This document shows positions 22,343 through 30,305 of a stretch of DNA of 40,670 nucleotides, one piece after another (the first letter of the stretch is position 1; the number at the start of each line of letters is the position of its first letter). This DNA comes from Woeseiaceae bacterium (lineage in GTDB: Bacteria; Pseudomonadota; Gammaproteobacteria; Steroidobacterales; Woeseiaceae), in contig JABDOQ010000020.1 of the NCBI GenBank assembly GCA_013043165.1, positions 1 to 40,670 on the forward strand. Reading direction: 5' to 3'. The notes under the pieces were generated by a model. The model did not search any database, was not told the origin of the DNA, and saw only the letters and a program-made list of their open reading frames with translations. A program made the position numbers and the translations under genes.

Positions 22343-23778
22343 GATTGACAACAAGACAACCCGCAGCTTGGCTACTGGCTGTGGGCATGTTTGTGTTCAG
22401 TGGCGCAGCCATGGCGACAAACGGTTATTTCACGCACGGCGTTGGCGCGCAATCGAAAGGCATGGCCGGCACGGGCGTTGGCTCCAACGCGGACATGGGC
22501 ATCATTATGGGTGCTTCGAACCCGGCGCTGACGGTTTTTGCGGGCGAGGATTGGGAGGCGGGTATTTCCATTTTCAGTCCGCGACGAAGCTACACGGCGT
22601 CGGCGAGTACTAACAACGGATTTGGAGGGACCTTTTCACTCGGCGGCGGGGCATTCGACAGCAGCAGCGAATATTTCCCGATCCCTTACGTTGCCAAGAG
22701 CTGGAAAATGGCGAACGACAACGTGCTCTCTTTACTGTTCTACGGCCGTGGCGGTATGAACACGGACTGGGATGATCTGACTACATCAGCCACATCTCAA
22801 CTGTGCGACTTTGCCGGCGGCGGCGCCAGCGTCGTCACTGACTCGGGGCCGTATTGCAGCGGCAAAGCCGGTGTCGACCTCTCGCAGGCATTCTTGACCA
22901 TCAACTATGCCGGCAAAACGTCGGACAAGTTTGCGTGGGGCATCGGTCCGATCTTCGCCTTCCAGTCATTCGAAGCCAATGGCGTCATTTCTTACACGCC
23001 GTTCACGCAGACCTTCGCCGACGCATTCCTGGTCAACGGCATGGGCGCCCCCGCGTCAAACCTGAGCAACAATGGCCACGATACGTCGGTAGGCTGGGGC
23101 ATTGCGGGTGGGATCTGGGCCGGGCTGTCAGACACCTTCAGCGTAGGTCTTGCTTATCAATCGAAGATCTCGATGGGTGAGTTTGACGACTATGCGGACC
23201 TGTTCGCAGAGAGAGGCGATTTCGATATCCCGTCAAGCATCAAGGCGGGCGCGTCGTTCCTGGTTAACGACATGTTGCGAGTCAATTTCGATATCGAACA
23301 CATCGCTTACACGGACGTCAAATCGGTCAGTAACCCGCTCGCCAATTTCTTCACGGGCTGCATCACGGCTAATCCCGGACTCGCGCCGGCTACACCGACG
23401 GGCAACTGCCTGGGTGGCCCGAATGGTGCGGGGTTCGGTTGGGAAGACATGACCGCGTACAAGCTCGGTTTCGAGTGGCAGAGGGATGAGAGCAACACCT
23501 GGCGTTTCGGCTACAGCTATGGAGAACAGCCGATCCCGGCTGCCGACGTAGTTTTCAATATTCTTGCACCGGGCGTTATGGAGCAGCACATCACGGTTGG
23601 CTGGACCCATCAGAGGTCCAACGGCCACGCGTTGACGCTGTCGTTTATGTACGCGCCGCAGGTGAAAGTCACAGGGCCCAACGTGTTCGATCAGACTCCC
23701 GCTGCTCCGACAACGCCTCCGCAGACGATCATTCTGAAAATGCAGCAGTTTGAGTTTGAGGTTGGGTATAGCTTCTAG
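22339..23778 (+). CDS. FadL-family outer membrane channel
   Basis: Outer membrane protein of 479 aa of the FadL/TodX group, which takes up hydrophobic molecules. The N-terminal signal peptide ends at about residue 26 (GAAMA), followed by TNGYFTHG and GAQSKGMAGTG, the FadL N-terminal plug signature. NPAL appears near residue 57. The protein ends in F after VGYS, the normal beta-barrel assembly signal, and aromatic-rich alternating strands run throughout. It overlaps the regulator by four bases, so it is the last gene of the sHdr operon. Import of sulfur (S8, polysulfide) or organosulfur compounds is a plausible role here; fatty acid uptake is the family default. Confidence 0.87.
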   Translation: MRLTTRQPAAWLLAVGMFVFSGAAMATNGYFTHGVGAQSKGMAGTGVGSNADMGIIMGASNPALTVFAGEDWEAGISIFSPRRSYTASASTNNGFGGTFSLGGGAFDSSSEYFPIPYVAKSWKMANDNVLSLLFYGRGGMNTDWDDLTTSATSQLCDFAGGGASVVTDSGPYCSGKAGVDLSQAFLTINYAGKTSDKFAWGIGPIFAFQSFEANGVISYTPFTQTFADAFLVNGMGAPASNLSNNGHDTSVGWGIAGGIWAGLSDTFSVGLAYQSKISMGEFDDYADLFAERGDFDIPSSIKAGASFLVNDMLRVNFDIEHIAYTDVKSVSNPLANFFTGCITANPGLAPATPTGNCLGGPNGAGFGWEDMTAYKLGFEWQRDESNTWRFGYSYGEQPIPAADVVFNILAPGVMEQHITVGWTHQRSNGHALTLSFMYAPQVKVTGPNVFDQTPAAPTTPPQTIILKMQQFEFEVGYSF

Positions 23779-23787
23779 GAGTCGAAC

Positions 23788-23832
23788 ATGAAGGCAAATT
23801 CGATCGAGGACGCGATTGAAAACCAGGACTAG
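23788..23832 (+). other. 14-codon mini-ORF with ribosome site after fadL
   Basis: Ten bases after the fadL stop there is GGAG, then six bases, ATG, and 14 codons ending in TAG (MKANSIEDAIENQD). It looks like the start of a gene cut short, or a tiny peptide. The stop lies within a hairpin arm (23828-23846). No homologous function can be given, and translation is uncertain. Confidence 0.3.
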
Positions 23833-23846
23833 CTGCTTGGGCTAGT
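23828..23846. terminator. Hairpin between convergent fadL and DUF5062-like gene
   Basis: ACTAGC (23828-23833) pairs with GCTAGT (23841-23846) across a seven-base loop, between genes that converge. Only a short TTTAG follows on the plus strand and the minus side is not T-rich, so a weak bidirectional terminator is the best reading. The hairpin overlaps the stop codons of the mini-ORF and of the minus-strand gene. Confidence 0.35.
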
Positions 23847-24105
23847 TTAGAAGATCGTGATCCGGCGGCAGCTTGTGAGTCACCCACATTGCCAGCCTGT
23901 GTCGCATTTTGGGCAAGTTGAGCTGGTCCGGGGGCAGGGCCGCGATCTCCTTGTCGTGCACCAGCAGCCGGTACGCATACTCGACCTTGAGGTCCTGTGA
24001 GTCGGTCGGTTCGATCTCGACGATGCCGCGCTTGACGGCGTCATCGATAACAATGCGCAGTGCTTCTGCCAGCAGTGCTTTCTCGTTTTTCAGCTTTTTG
24101 GCCAT
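23842..24105 (-). CDS. Small conserved protein, DUF5062-like
   Basis: Soluble protein of 87 aa, Lys-rich at its start (MAKKLKNEKALLAEALRI) and ending in MRHRLAMWVTHKLPPDHDLLN, read here in parts. This pattern, with YAYRLLVHDKEIA in the middle, recalls the gammaproteobacterial family DUF5062; I am recalling this and could not test it. No cysteine, membrane or signal segment is present, and no function is known. It is divergent from the PLP enzyme (44 bases between starts) and convergent with fadL. Confidence 0.72.
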   Translation of the reverse strand: MAKKLKNEKALLAEALRIVIDDAVKRGIVEIEPTDSQDLKVEYAYRLLVHDKEIAALPPDQLNLPKMRHRLAMWVTHKLPPDHDLLN

Positions 24106-24149
24106 TCAAAACACCGTTTGCGTTACTGCAATTCAGGCATAATTAGTCG

Positions 24150-25889
24150 ATGAGCAAAACTGTACTCGATCCGGCCTTTCTGCGACAGCAAATTGTCGGC
24201 GTGGACTCCACGTTCGAAACGCCGTTCGGCGAGCGGCTGATGGTGTACTGCGACTACACGGCCTCGGGCCGCTGCCTGCGTTTCGTTGAATCTTACCTGC
24301 AAAGCCTGCAGCGTATTTATGCCAATACCCACACGGAGGATGACATCACGGGTCGCAGCATGAGCCAGCTATTGCACGAGGCTGAAGACGCGATCAAGCA
24401 GTCCGTCAACGCGGGACCGCAGGGACGAATTATTGCATGCGGTACGGGGGCGACCGGCGCAATCGACAAGCTGCAGCAGATAATCGGCGTCGCGCTTGCA
24501 CCGGCTACTCGGAAGAACATCGATGAAGCCCTGGACCGGCTGCATGTCGATGCCGACAGCGAATCGATCTGTGAACTGTTTCGGGACATTCAGCCGGTCG
24601 TGTTTATCGGCCCGTACGAGCATCATTCCAACGAAATTTCCTGGCGGCAGTCGCTTGCGACGACGATAGAAGTGAAGCTGGACGCAACCGGCAACATCGA
24701 CCTGTCGCACCTCGAGGAACTGCTCAATGATCCGCGCTACAAGAACCGCAAGCGCATCGGCTCATTCTCGGCGGCCTCCAACGTCACAGGAATGCGCTCG
24801 GATGTCCGGAGGATTGCAAGCCTGCTGCACAAATACGGCGCGATGGCGTGTTTCGATTTTGCGGCCTGTGCGCCATACGTCGATATCGATATGAACCCGA
24901 AGCCCCGGGGCGAGGGCGATGATCCGAGTATCGATGCAGTGTTCATTTCGCCACACAAATTTCTCGGTGGCCCGGGCTCCAGCGGTGTTCTGGTATTCAA
25001 CGAACGCATTTACGACCGTGAGCTGCCGCCCAGCGTAAGCGCGGGGGGCACGGTTGACTACGTCGGCATGACCGGCCAGGACTTCATCAGCGATGTCGAG
25101 GAACGTGAAAAAGCCGGAACGCCGGGGGTGCTGCAGACGCTCAAAGCCGGGCTGGTTTTCCAGATTAAGGACAGCGTAGGCGTTGATGTCATCAACGCGC
25201 GGGAACATGAGCTGACGGATCGCGCGATGAAGAGCTGGGCTGCGAACGAGAATATCGAGGTGCTGGGCAATCCGGATCCGAGCAGCCGTGTTGGCATTAT
25301 CTCGTTCAATATCAAAGACAGGAACGGCAAATACCTGCACCACAAGTTCATCACCGCACTGCTTAATGATCTTTTCGGCATTCAGTCACGCGCCGGCTGT
25401 TCCTGCGCCGGGCCATACGGCCATCGCCTGCTCGACATCGACGAGGACCTGTCGGAACGCTATCGCTTTGCCGTGCAGCAGGGTCACTGCGGGCTCAAAC
25501 CGGGCTGGTGCCGGGTCGGCTTGCACTGGGTCATGGACGATGCCGAGGCCAACTACATAATCGACGCGGTGCACTTTCTTGCGCACCAGGGGAGCCTGTT
25601 TCTCAACCTTTACGATTTCGAGCTGGGGACCGGCACCTGGAAGCACAGGTACTCGACGTCGGAATTGCCCAGGTTTTCGCTCGACGAAGCGCTGAGTGCC
25701 GACGAGGGCGAGCCGGCGATACTCTCGCTGGCATTGCGTCGGCAACTGTACAACCACTACCTGACCGAAGCGAAGCGTATTGCCGATCGGCTCAAAGAAG
25801 AACCGGCGACCGAGTACGCATCACTGGAAGGCGAGTTCGGTGATTTGCAGTTCTTTGCGCTGCGGGATGACGATCAGCAGCAGCACTAG
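24150..25889 (+). CDS. Class V aminotransferase, long cysteine-desulfurase-like PLP enzyme
   Basis: PLP-dependent enzyme of 579 aa, longer than IscS/SufS (about 400 aa). The PLP lysine is Lys270 in SPHKFLGGPGSSG, and the cofactor aspartate is Asp236 in FDFAA. A CSC pair (Cys417, Cys419) in RAGCSCAGPYG fits the active-site loop of cysteine desulfurases, so the reaction may be cysteine to alanine plus persulfide; a carbon-sulfur lyase is also possible. About 80 extra residues at the C-terminus follow the conserved domain and are charged and helical. No ribosome site is seen, and CATAAT ends only seven bases before the ATG, so the mRNA may be nearly leaderless. Its end overlaps the convergent acyltransferase by four bases. 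It may feed sulfur to persulfide carriers, but this is inference. Confidence 0.82.
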   Translation: MSKTVLDPAFLRQQIVGVDSTFETPFGERLMVYCDYTASGRCLRFVESYLQSLQRIYANTHTEDDITGRSMSQLLHEAEDAIKQSVNAGPQGRIIACGTGATGAIDKLQQIIGVALAPATRKNIDEALDRLHVDADSESICELFRDIQPVVFIGPYEHHSNEISWRQSLATTIEVKLDATGNIDLSHLEELLNDPRYKNRKRIGSFSAASNVTGMRSDVRRIASLLHKYGAMACFDFAACAPYVDIDMNPKPRGEGDDPSIDAVFISPHKFLGGPGSSGVLVFNERIYDRELPPSVSAGGTVDYVGMTGQDFISDVEEREKAGTPGVLQTLKAGLVFQIKDSVGVDVINAREHELTDRAMKSWAANENIEVLGNPDPSSRVGIISFNIKDRNGKYLHHKFITALLNDLFGIQSRAGCSCAGPYGHRLLDIDEDLSERYRFAVQQGHCGLKPGWCRVGLHWVMDDAEANYIIDAVHFLAHQGSLFLNLYDFELGTGTWKHRYSTSELPRFSLDEALSADEGEPAILSLALRRQLYNHYLTEAKRIADRLKEEPATEYASLEGEFGDLQFFALRDDDQQQH

Positions 25890-27199
25890 GCCGCTGTTTT
25901 TTGTCGCGCAGGCAGCAGCCCGCTGATGCCCGCACCGAGCACGACCAGCACGAACGACGCGATGTCGAGAAACGGCAGCGGCGAACTGCCGAAACCGAAC
26001 AGGGCCAGCAGAGCAACCCCCAGGCAGATGAGCAGCGCGCCAGCGACGAGTCTTGCTGCGGACGGCACCACGGCGTCGGCAGGGCGTGTGCGTCGTTCCA
26101 GCGGTCCCAATGCCAAAGCGACGGGTATCAGGCAGGCGTAAAGGACACCGATCCAGACCGGACGCGTCAACCACCACTCAAGGGTCGCGGGCTCGATTCC
26201 GAGGCCGAAGCCGCCGGCCAGGTACAGGATTGAAATCAGGATGACCATCACGGTCAGATGCCAGAGATAGAGCGTCATGATCATGCTGTTGATCAGGACG
26301 GTCGCAGCCCAGAGGCGCAGGCCGGACAGCAGGCGTCGCATCGGCGCCTCGATGGCAAGCAGCAATCCGAACTGAGCGATGCCGAGTACGAGCAGCGTAA
26401 TTTTTGGCGGCAGCGTGTTACTCAAAGCTTCATCGGGCGAGCCAACCATGGCAAACGGGTAGGGGCCCATGAATATGAGAACAGCCAGGAGCAGCAGGCC
26501 GAGCGCCGAGTACGTCAGCCGTCGCGCCGGGCTGCCCATACGGCCATCGCGCCAGGCATACCCGAGGTGGTGCACCGCGAGCCAGACCCAGAGATAATTG
26601 CTCCAGCCCAGCCACCGCTGGTCGGCGGCAAAGAACGCGATGTCGACCAGCGCGCCAACGACAGCCAAGGCCCAGAACGAAGCGAAGCCCCAGCGTCGCC
26701 ACGCGATGTAGGTTGCCGGGGCCAGAACGACAACCACGGTGTAGATAGCGAGAAACCAGATCGGAATCAGCGAAGCTCGCGATGCCAGCCGCAGAACATC
26801 GCCCGTGACGCCGGAGAAATGCAATATGGCGGCCAACAGCGCCCACGCGAACAGCAGGACGAGCAATGGTGAGACGAGGCGATTGAGACGCGTGACGAGC
26901 CAGCCCGCGTAGTCTGTGCCGCGGCGGCGGGCACTCTCGAGCGACACCGCGTTGGCATAGCCGCCGACGATGAAGAAAATCGGCATCACCTGGAATATCC
27001 AGGTCAACCACTGGGTATTGGGCCGCATTTCCAGCAGGTCGCCGGGTACGAATGTGCCGTCCTTGTAATACAAAGCGACAATGAGCCAGTGGCCCGTGAC
27101 GACCATGAGTATCGAAACAGCCCGCAGGAAATCGACGTAGCGGTTGCGCTCATCGGGCGTTTTCGCGGCCATGTCGAGGGCCTGAGACCAGATGCTCAT
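25886..27199 (-). CDS. Acyltransferase family 3 membrane protein (OafA/OpgC-like)
   Basis: Membrane acyltransferase of 437 aa (PF01757-type) with about ten to eleven hydrophobic segments. The N-terminal region RYVDFLRAVSILMVVTGHWL is the family's first helix with its conserved Arg/His, and VGGYANAVSLESARRR plus FLxxRLNRLVxPLL-like sequence follows. Such proteins acetylate or succinylate glycans, lipopolysaccharide or other carbohydrates from the cytoplasmic side. The gene is 23 bases downstream of the small rnf-linked gene and could be read from the rnf operon, but shows no functional tie. No clear ribosome site precedes the ATG at 27199, and Met9 is an alternative start. Confidence 0.82.
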   Translation of the reverse strand: MSIWSQALDMAAKTPDERNRYVDFLRAVSILMVVTGHWLIVALYYKDGTFVPGDLLEMRPNTQWLTWIFQVMPIFFIVGGYANAVSLESARRRGTDYAGWLVTRLNRLVSPLLVLLFAWALLAAILHFSGVTGDVLRLASRASLIPIWFLAIYTVVVVLAPATYIAWRRWGFASFWALAVVGALVDIAFFAADQRWLGWSNYLWVWLAVHHLGYAWRDGRMGSPARRLTYSALGLLLLAVLIFMGPYPFAMVGSPDEALSNTLPPKITLLVLGIAQFGLLLAIEAPMRRLLSGLRLWAATVLINSMIMTLYLWHLTVMVILISILYLAGGFGLGIEPATLEWWLTRPVWIGVLYACLIPVALALGPLERRTRPADAVVPSAARLVAGALLICLGVALLALFGFGSSPLPFLDIASFVLVVLGAGISGLLPARQKTAA

Positions 27200-27222
27200 C
27201 GGGTGAGTCTACAGCAGTATTG

Positions 27223-27372
27223 CTAGCGGCATTCGTCCTGGCGGGAGCAACCGCCGCACTTCAGCGACCTGGCCTTTGCATCCGGGTCGTGCCTCGCCAG
27301 CCACAGCTGGAATATCGCCCAGAGTCCACAGAGCAGGACCAACGCGAGCAGGGCAAGAAAATAGGTCATCAT
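27223..27372 (-). CDS. NqrM-like small membrane protein with four cysteines
   Basis: Protein of 49 aa: one N-terminal transmembrane helix (residues about 3-26, with Cys15 inside it), then a short polar tail with Cys39, Cys42 and Cys48 (CGGCSRQDEC). This layout is that of NqrM (DUF539), the factor that delivers iron to the cysteine-ligated centre between NqrD and NqrE. RnfA and RnfE are the homologues of NqrE and NqrD and carry the same intramembrane centre. The gene directly follows rnfA (18 bases), which strongly supports the role. It has two ATG codons in tandem, with 27372 chosen, and only a weak ribosome site. Confidence 0.72.
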   Translation of the reverse strand: MMTYFLALLALVLLCGLWAIFQLWLARHDPDAKARSLKCGGCSRQDECR

Positions 27373-27390
27373 CGTCCAGGCACGCTCCAC

Positions 27391-27969
27391 TCAGGCCGAA
27401 CTGAAAAGTCCGGCGAAACCCATAAACGCCATCGATAGTACACCCGCAATGATCAGGTTCATCGCCGTGCCTTTCATCAGTCGCGGGATATTGGACAGCT
27501 CTGATTCTTCGCGCAGTCCCGCCAGCAGCACAAGCGCAAGGGTGAAGCCGATGCCGGCGCCGAGCGCGTAGACGATACCTTCCATGAATCCGTAGCCGCG
27601 GTTGGTGGCGAAAATCGCGAGACCCAGAATCGCGCAGTTCGTCGTGATCAGCGGCAGAAAAATTCCCATGGCGCGAAACAGTGCGGGACTCAGTTTCTTG
27701 ATCAACATCTCGATGAACTGCACGGTGCTTGCGATCACAACGATGAAGCAGATCAGTCGCAGATACGGTGCGTAAATCAACACATAGGTGTTGAGTACCC
27801 AGGCGCACACCGCCGTCACGAGCATCACGAAAGTGGTTGCGAGCCCGAGTCGAGCCGAAGTCTCCAGCGAGTTGGACACGCCGAGAAACGGGCACAGCCC
27901 GAGGAAATAGGTCAGCACGAAGTTGTTGACAAGCAGTGCGCTGATGAAAATCCAGGCAAGGTTATCCAT
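27391..27969 (-). CDS. rnfA: RnfA, electron transport complex membrane subunit
   Basis: Integral membrane subunit of 192 aa of the Rnf ion-translocating ferredoxin:NAD oxidoreductase. It has six hydrophobic helices; the FISALLVNNFVLTYFLG start and the ITTNCAILG motif are family hallmarks. With RnfE it holds an intramembrane [2Fe-2S] centre through Cys in the NFVLTYFLGLC and TTNC segments. The frame extends two codons further to a GTG, but the ATG at 27969 has AGAGG five bases upstream and is preferred. It overlaps rnfE by eight bases. Confidence 0.95.
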   Translation of the reverse strand: MDNLAWIFISALLVNNFVLTYFLGLCPFLGVSNSLETSARLGLATTFVMLVTAVCAWVLNTYVLIYAPYLRLICFIVVIASTVQFIEMLIKKLSPALFRAMGIFLPLITTNCAILGLAIFATNRGYGFMEGIVYALGAGIGFTLALVLLAGLREESELSNIPRLMKGTAMNLIIAGVLSMAFMGFAGLFSSA

Positions 27970-28609
27970 TGCCACCTCTCTCAGCCGCAGCGACGTCGGC
28001 CAGGAACTCGTCCTTCTTGAAGCGGAACCAGTTAAAGAACAGCAGGATGACGCCGAGCGTCAGGAATCCGCCTGGCGGCAGGATCATGATGATCCAGGGC
28101 TCGAAGTTTTCACCGAAGAGATCAATTCCGAACAGCGCGCCATCCCCGAGTATCTCGCGGATCGCGCCGAGCGAGAACAGCGCCAGCAGGAAACCGCTGG
28201 CCATCCCCATGGCATCCATCACGGCGAGGCGCACCGGGTAGCGCGACGAAAACGCTTCCTGCCGGCCCAATATCATGCAGTTCGCGACGATCAGCGGGAT
28301 GAAAGCGCCCAGCTCCTTGTGCACTTTCGGCACGAGCGCGAGCAGCGTGTAGTCGGCGACCGTTACGAAAGTTGCGATGATGATGATGAAACAGGAGATC
28401 CTGACCTGTTTGGGGATCCAGTTGCGGAAACTCGATACGAGGAAGCTCGATCCCACCAGCACGAAAAACGTCGCCATGCCCATCGCGATTGCGTTGACGG
28501 CCGAGTTGGTGACCGCGAGCATCGGACACATCCCGAGTACCTGCACGAACACCGGGTTATCGCGCCAGATTCCCTTGATGAATTCCTCGTAGGACTCGTT
28601 CTGTTTCAT
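27962..28609 (-). CDS. rnfE: RnfE, electron transport complex membrane subunit
   Basis: Membrane subunit of 215 aa, related to RnfA and NqrD. Recognised by the N-terminal GIWRDNPVFVQVLGMCPMLAVTNSA region (given in parts: NPVFVQVLGMCP, LAVTNSA), by the IPLIVANCMILG motif that carries the second intramembrane-centre cysteine, and by six helices. A cytoplasmic tail of about 25 charged residues follows the last helix. It overlaps rnfG by four bases (ATGA) and rnfA by eight. Confidence 0.95.
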   Translation of the reverse strand: MKQNESYEEFIKGIWRDNPVFVQVLGMCPMLAVTNSAVNAIAMGMATFFVLVGSSFLVSSFRNWIPKQVRISCFIIIIATFVTVADYTLLALVPKVHKELGAFIPLIVANCMILGRQEAFSSRYPVRLAVMDAMGMASGFLLALFSLGAIREILGDGALFGIDLFGENFEPWIIMILPPGGFLTLGVILLFFNWFRFKKDEFLADVAAAERGGNG

Positions 28610-29289
28610 GGACTCCCCCCGGAACCCGCCGGGCCGGTCCCGCGCAGAGGTGGCTCGCTACCCGCTGGCGGAAGCCGTTTCGACCATTCGGCATGCGCTT
28701 CGTTAATTATCCTGACGACGGCCTTCGAAGAAATGGTCGCGCCCGTAATCGCATCTATCTCGTTCGGCCTGGCCTTGGCGCCTTTCTTGACCGCGACAAT
28801 GTTCGGTTCGATAGACAGCGCGCTGAAACTGCCGACGAATTCGGCGTCTTTGTAAATCTTGTCGCCAAGTCCCGGCGTCTCCCGGCTCTCGAGTATTTCC
28901 ATGCCGAGCACGTGTTTTTGTTGCGGCGCGAAGCCATACAACAGGCCAATCGTGTCCTGGAAGCCGGGGCCCGCCGCCGGAATTGCATAGCCGACGAAAT
29001 CGCCGTCACGGTCGTAGCCGCCATAAACGGCCTGCTCGTCTTTGCGTCGCTCCTCGGTCACGACAAGGTTGCCGTCCCTGTAGACAAGCTGCTGCATTTC
29101 GCTGACGCCCGGCAGCACTTTGAACACGGCCTCGCGCAGCTCGCGAGCCTTGTTCGCTGTAATTGTGGGCAGCGTGGATTCGTAGATTCCGATGATCGCG
29201 ATACCCGATATCAGTCCCGCGATCGCGAGCGTCAGCACGAGGCGCAGCGAGCTGGGCGCCGGCGCATTCATTTGCGCGCTGCTTGTCAT
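28606..29289 (-). CDS. rnfG: RnfG, FMN-carrying subunit
   Basis: Subunit of 227 aa with one N-terminal membrane helix (about residues 15-37) and a periplasmic domain that binds FMN covalently. The flavinylation site is Thr185 in DAITGATISS, matching the S/TGATxS/T motif used by the ApbE flavin transferase. The LESRETPGLGDKI segment is typical of RnfG/NqrC. No apbE gene is in the window. The C-terminus has a Pro/Gly-rich tail of about 20 residues beyond the domain. It overlaps rnfD and rnfE by four bases each. Confidence 0.94.
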   Translation of the reverse strand: MTSSAQMNAPAPSSLRLVLTLAIAGLISGIAIIGIYESTLPTITANKARELREAVFKVLPGVSEMQQLVYRDGNLVVTEERRKDEQAVYGGYDRDGDFVGYAIPAAGPGFQDTIGLLYGFAPQQKHVLGMEILESRETPGLGDKIYKDAEFVGSFSALSIEPNIVAVKKGAKARPNEIDAITGATISSKAVVRIINEAHAEWSKRLPPAGSEPPLRGTGPAGSGGSP

Positions 29290-30305
29290 GGCGAATCGGC
29301 TCCGCGACCGAATACGCGCGGCTGCGTATAGCGATCGATGAGCGGGGTCGCGGCGTTCATGAGCAGGATCGCGTACATCACGCCTTCAGGCAGACCGCCG
29401 AATACGCGGATCAACATCACGAGTACACCGACACCGATGCCAAAAATCCACGCGCCTCGAGGAGTGACCGGCGAGGTGACGGGATCGGTCGCCATATAGA
29501 TCGCGCCCAGCAACAGGCCGCCGGAGAAAACCGAAAACAGGGGCGTGGGATATCGCGCCGCGTCGACAAGACTGAGAACAGCGGAGAACAGCACCACGGT
29601 CAGCAGGATGCTGACCGGTATACGCCAGTCGAGGTCGCGGCGCAGCCATAGATAGATGCCGCCGAGCAGCAGCAGTACGCCACTGGTTTCTCCGAGCGAG
29701 CCGTTGATCTTGCCAAACATCAGGTTGGCGAGCGGCGTCACTTCCTGGTCGAACTTGAGCATCCCCAGCGGCGTTGCCGCGGTCACGCTGTCGATGCCTG
29801 ACTGCATAAACGGCAGCGCGAGACTGCTCGCATAGACACTGGTAAATTCTCCGCCGTAGCTGTTCACTACCCAGGTGGTCATGGCAATCGGAAATGTTGC
29901 CTGCAGGAATGCGCGACCGAGCAGCGCGGGATTAAACAGGTTGTGACCGAGGCCGCCCCAGATGACTTTGCCCAGGCTGACGCCGACGAATCCACCGAGG
30001 AATGCCATCCACATCGGCAGACCGGGCGGCAGCGTCAGGCCGAGTAGCAGGCCCGTCAAAACGGCGGTTGCATCGCGCAGGGATTCGCCGCGCCGCTGGC
30101 CGTTGTCGAACAGCCATTCGGCCAGGACGGCGCCGGCAATGCTCGCGCCGAGCAGGAGCAGGGCGCTCAGCCCGAAAAACCATATCGAGGCCGCTGTGGC
30201 CGGCAACAACGCATAGATAACGTCGCGCATCGCTTTCGGCGTGGTCATGCCCTGGCGCAGCAGCGGCGCGTGAAACAGCAGGAGATCCGGGTCCTTCTTG
30301 TTCAC
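29286..30305 (-). CDS. rnfD: RnfD, membrane subunit with covalent FMN site
   Basis: Membrane subunit of 339 aa homologous to NqrB. About nine to ten hydrophobic helices are visible. The covalent FMN threonine should lie in VTAATPLGM; most family members read SGATPL, so the Ser-Gly is changed to Thr-Ala while the Thr-Pro-Leu remains. The open frame continues far upstream in rnfC, but the GTG at 30303-30305 overlaps the rnfC stop (GTGA), has AGGAG-like sequence before it, and gives the family N-terminus (KKDPDLLLFHAPLL), so it is the start used. It overlaps rnfG by four bases. Confidence 0.93.
   Translation of the reverse strand: MNKKDPDLLLFHAPLLRQGMTTPKAMRDVIYALLPATAASIWFFGLSALLLLGASIAGAVLAEWLFDNGQRRGESLRDATAVLTGLLLGLTLPPGLPMWMAFLGGFVGVSLGKVIWGGLGHNLFNPALLGRAFLQATFPIAMTTWVVNSYGGEFTSVYASSLALPFMQSGIDSVTAATPLGMLKFDQEVTPLANLMFGKINGSLGETSGVLLLLGGIYLWLRRDLDWRIPVSILLTVVLFSAVLSLVDAARYPTPLFSVFSGGLLLGAIYMATDPVTSPVTPRGAWIFGIGVGVLVMLIRVFGGLPEGVMYAILLMNAATPLIDRYTQPRVFGRGADSP

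Noticed and set aside
27209-27895. 228-codon minus-strand frame over rnfA
   Set aside because: It is an out-of-frame reading of rnfA followed by out-of-frame sequence of the 49-aa gene; RnfA itself is unmistakable in the other frame.
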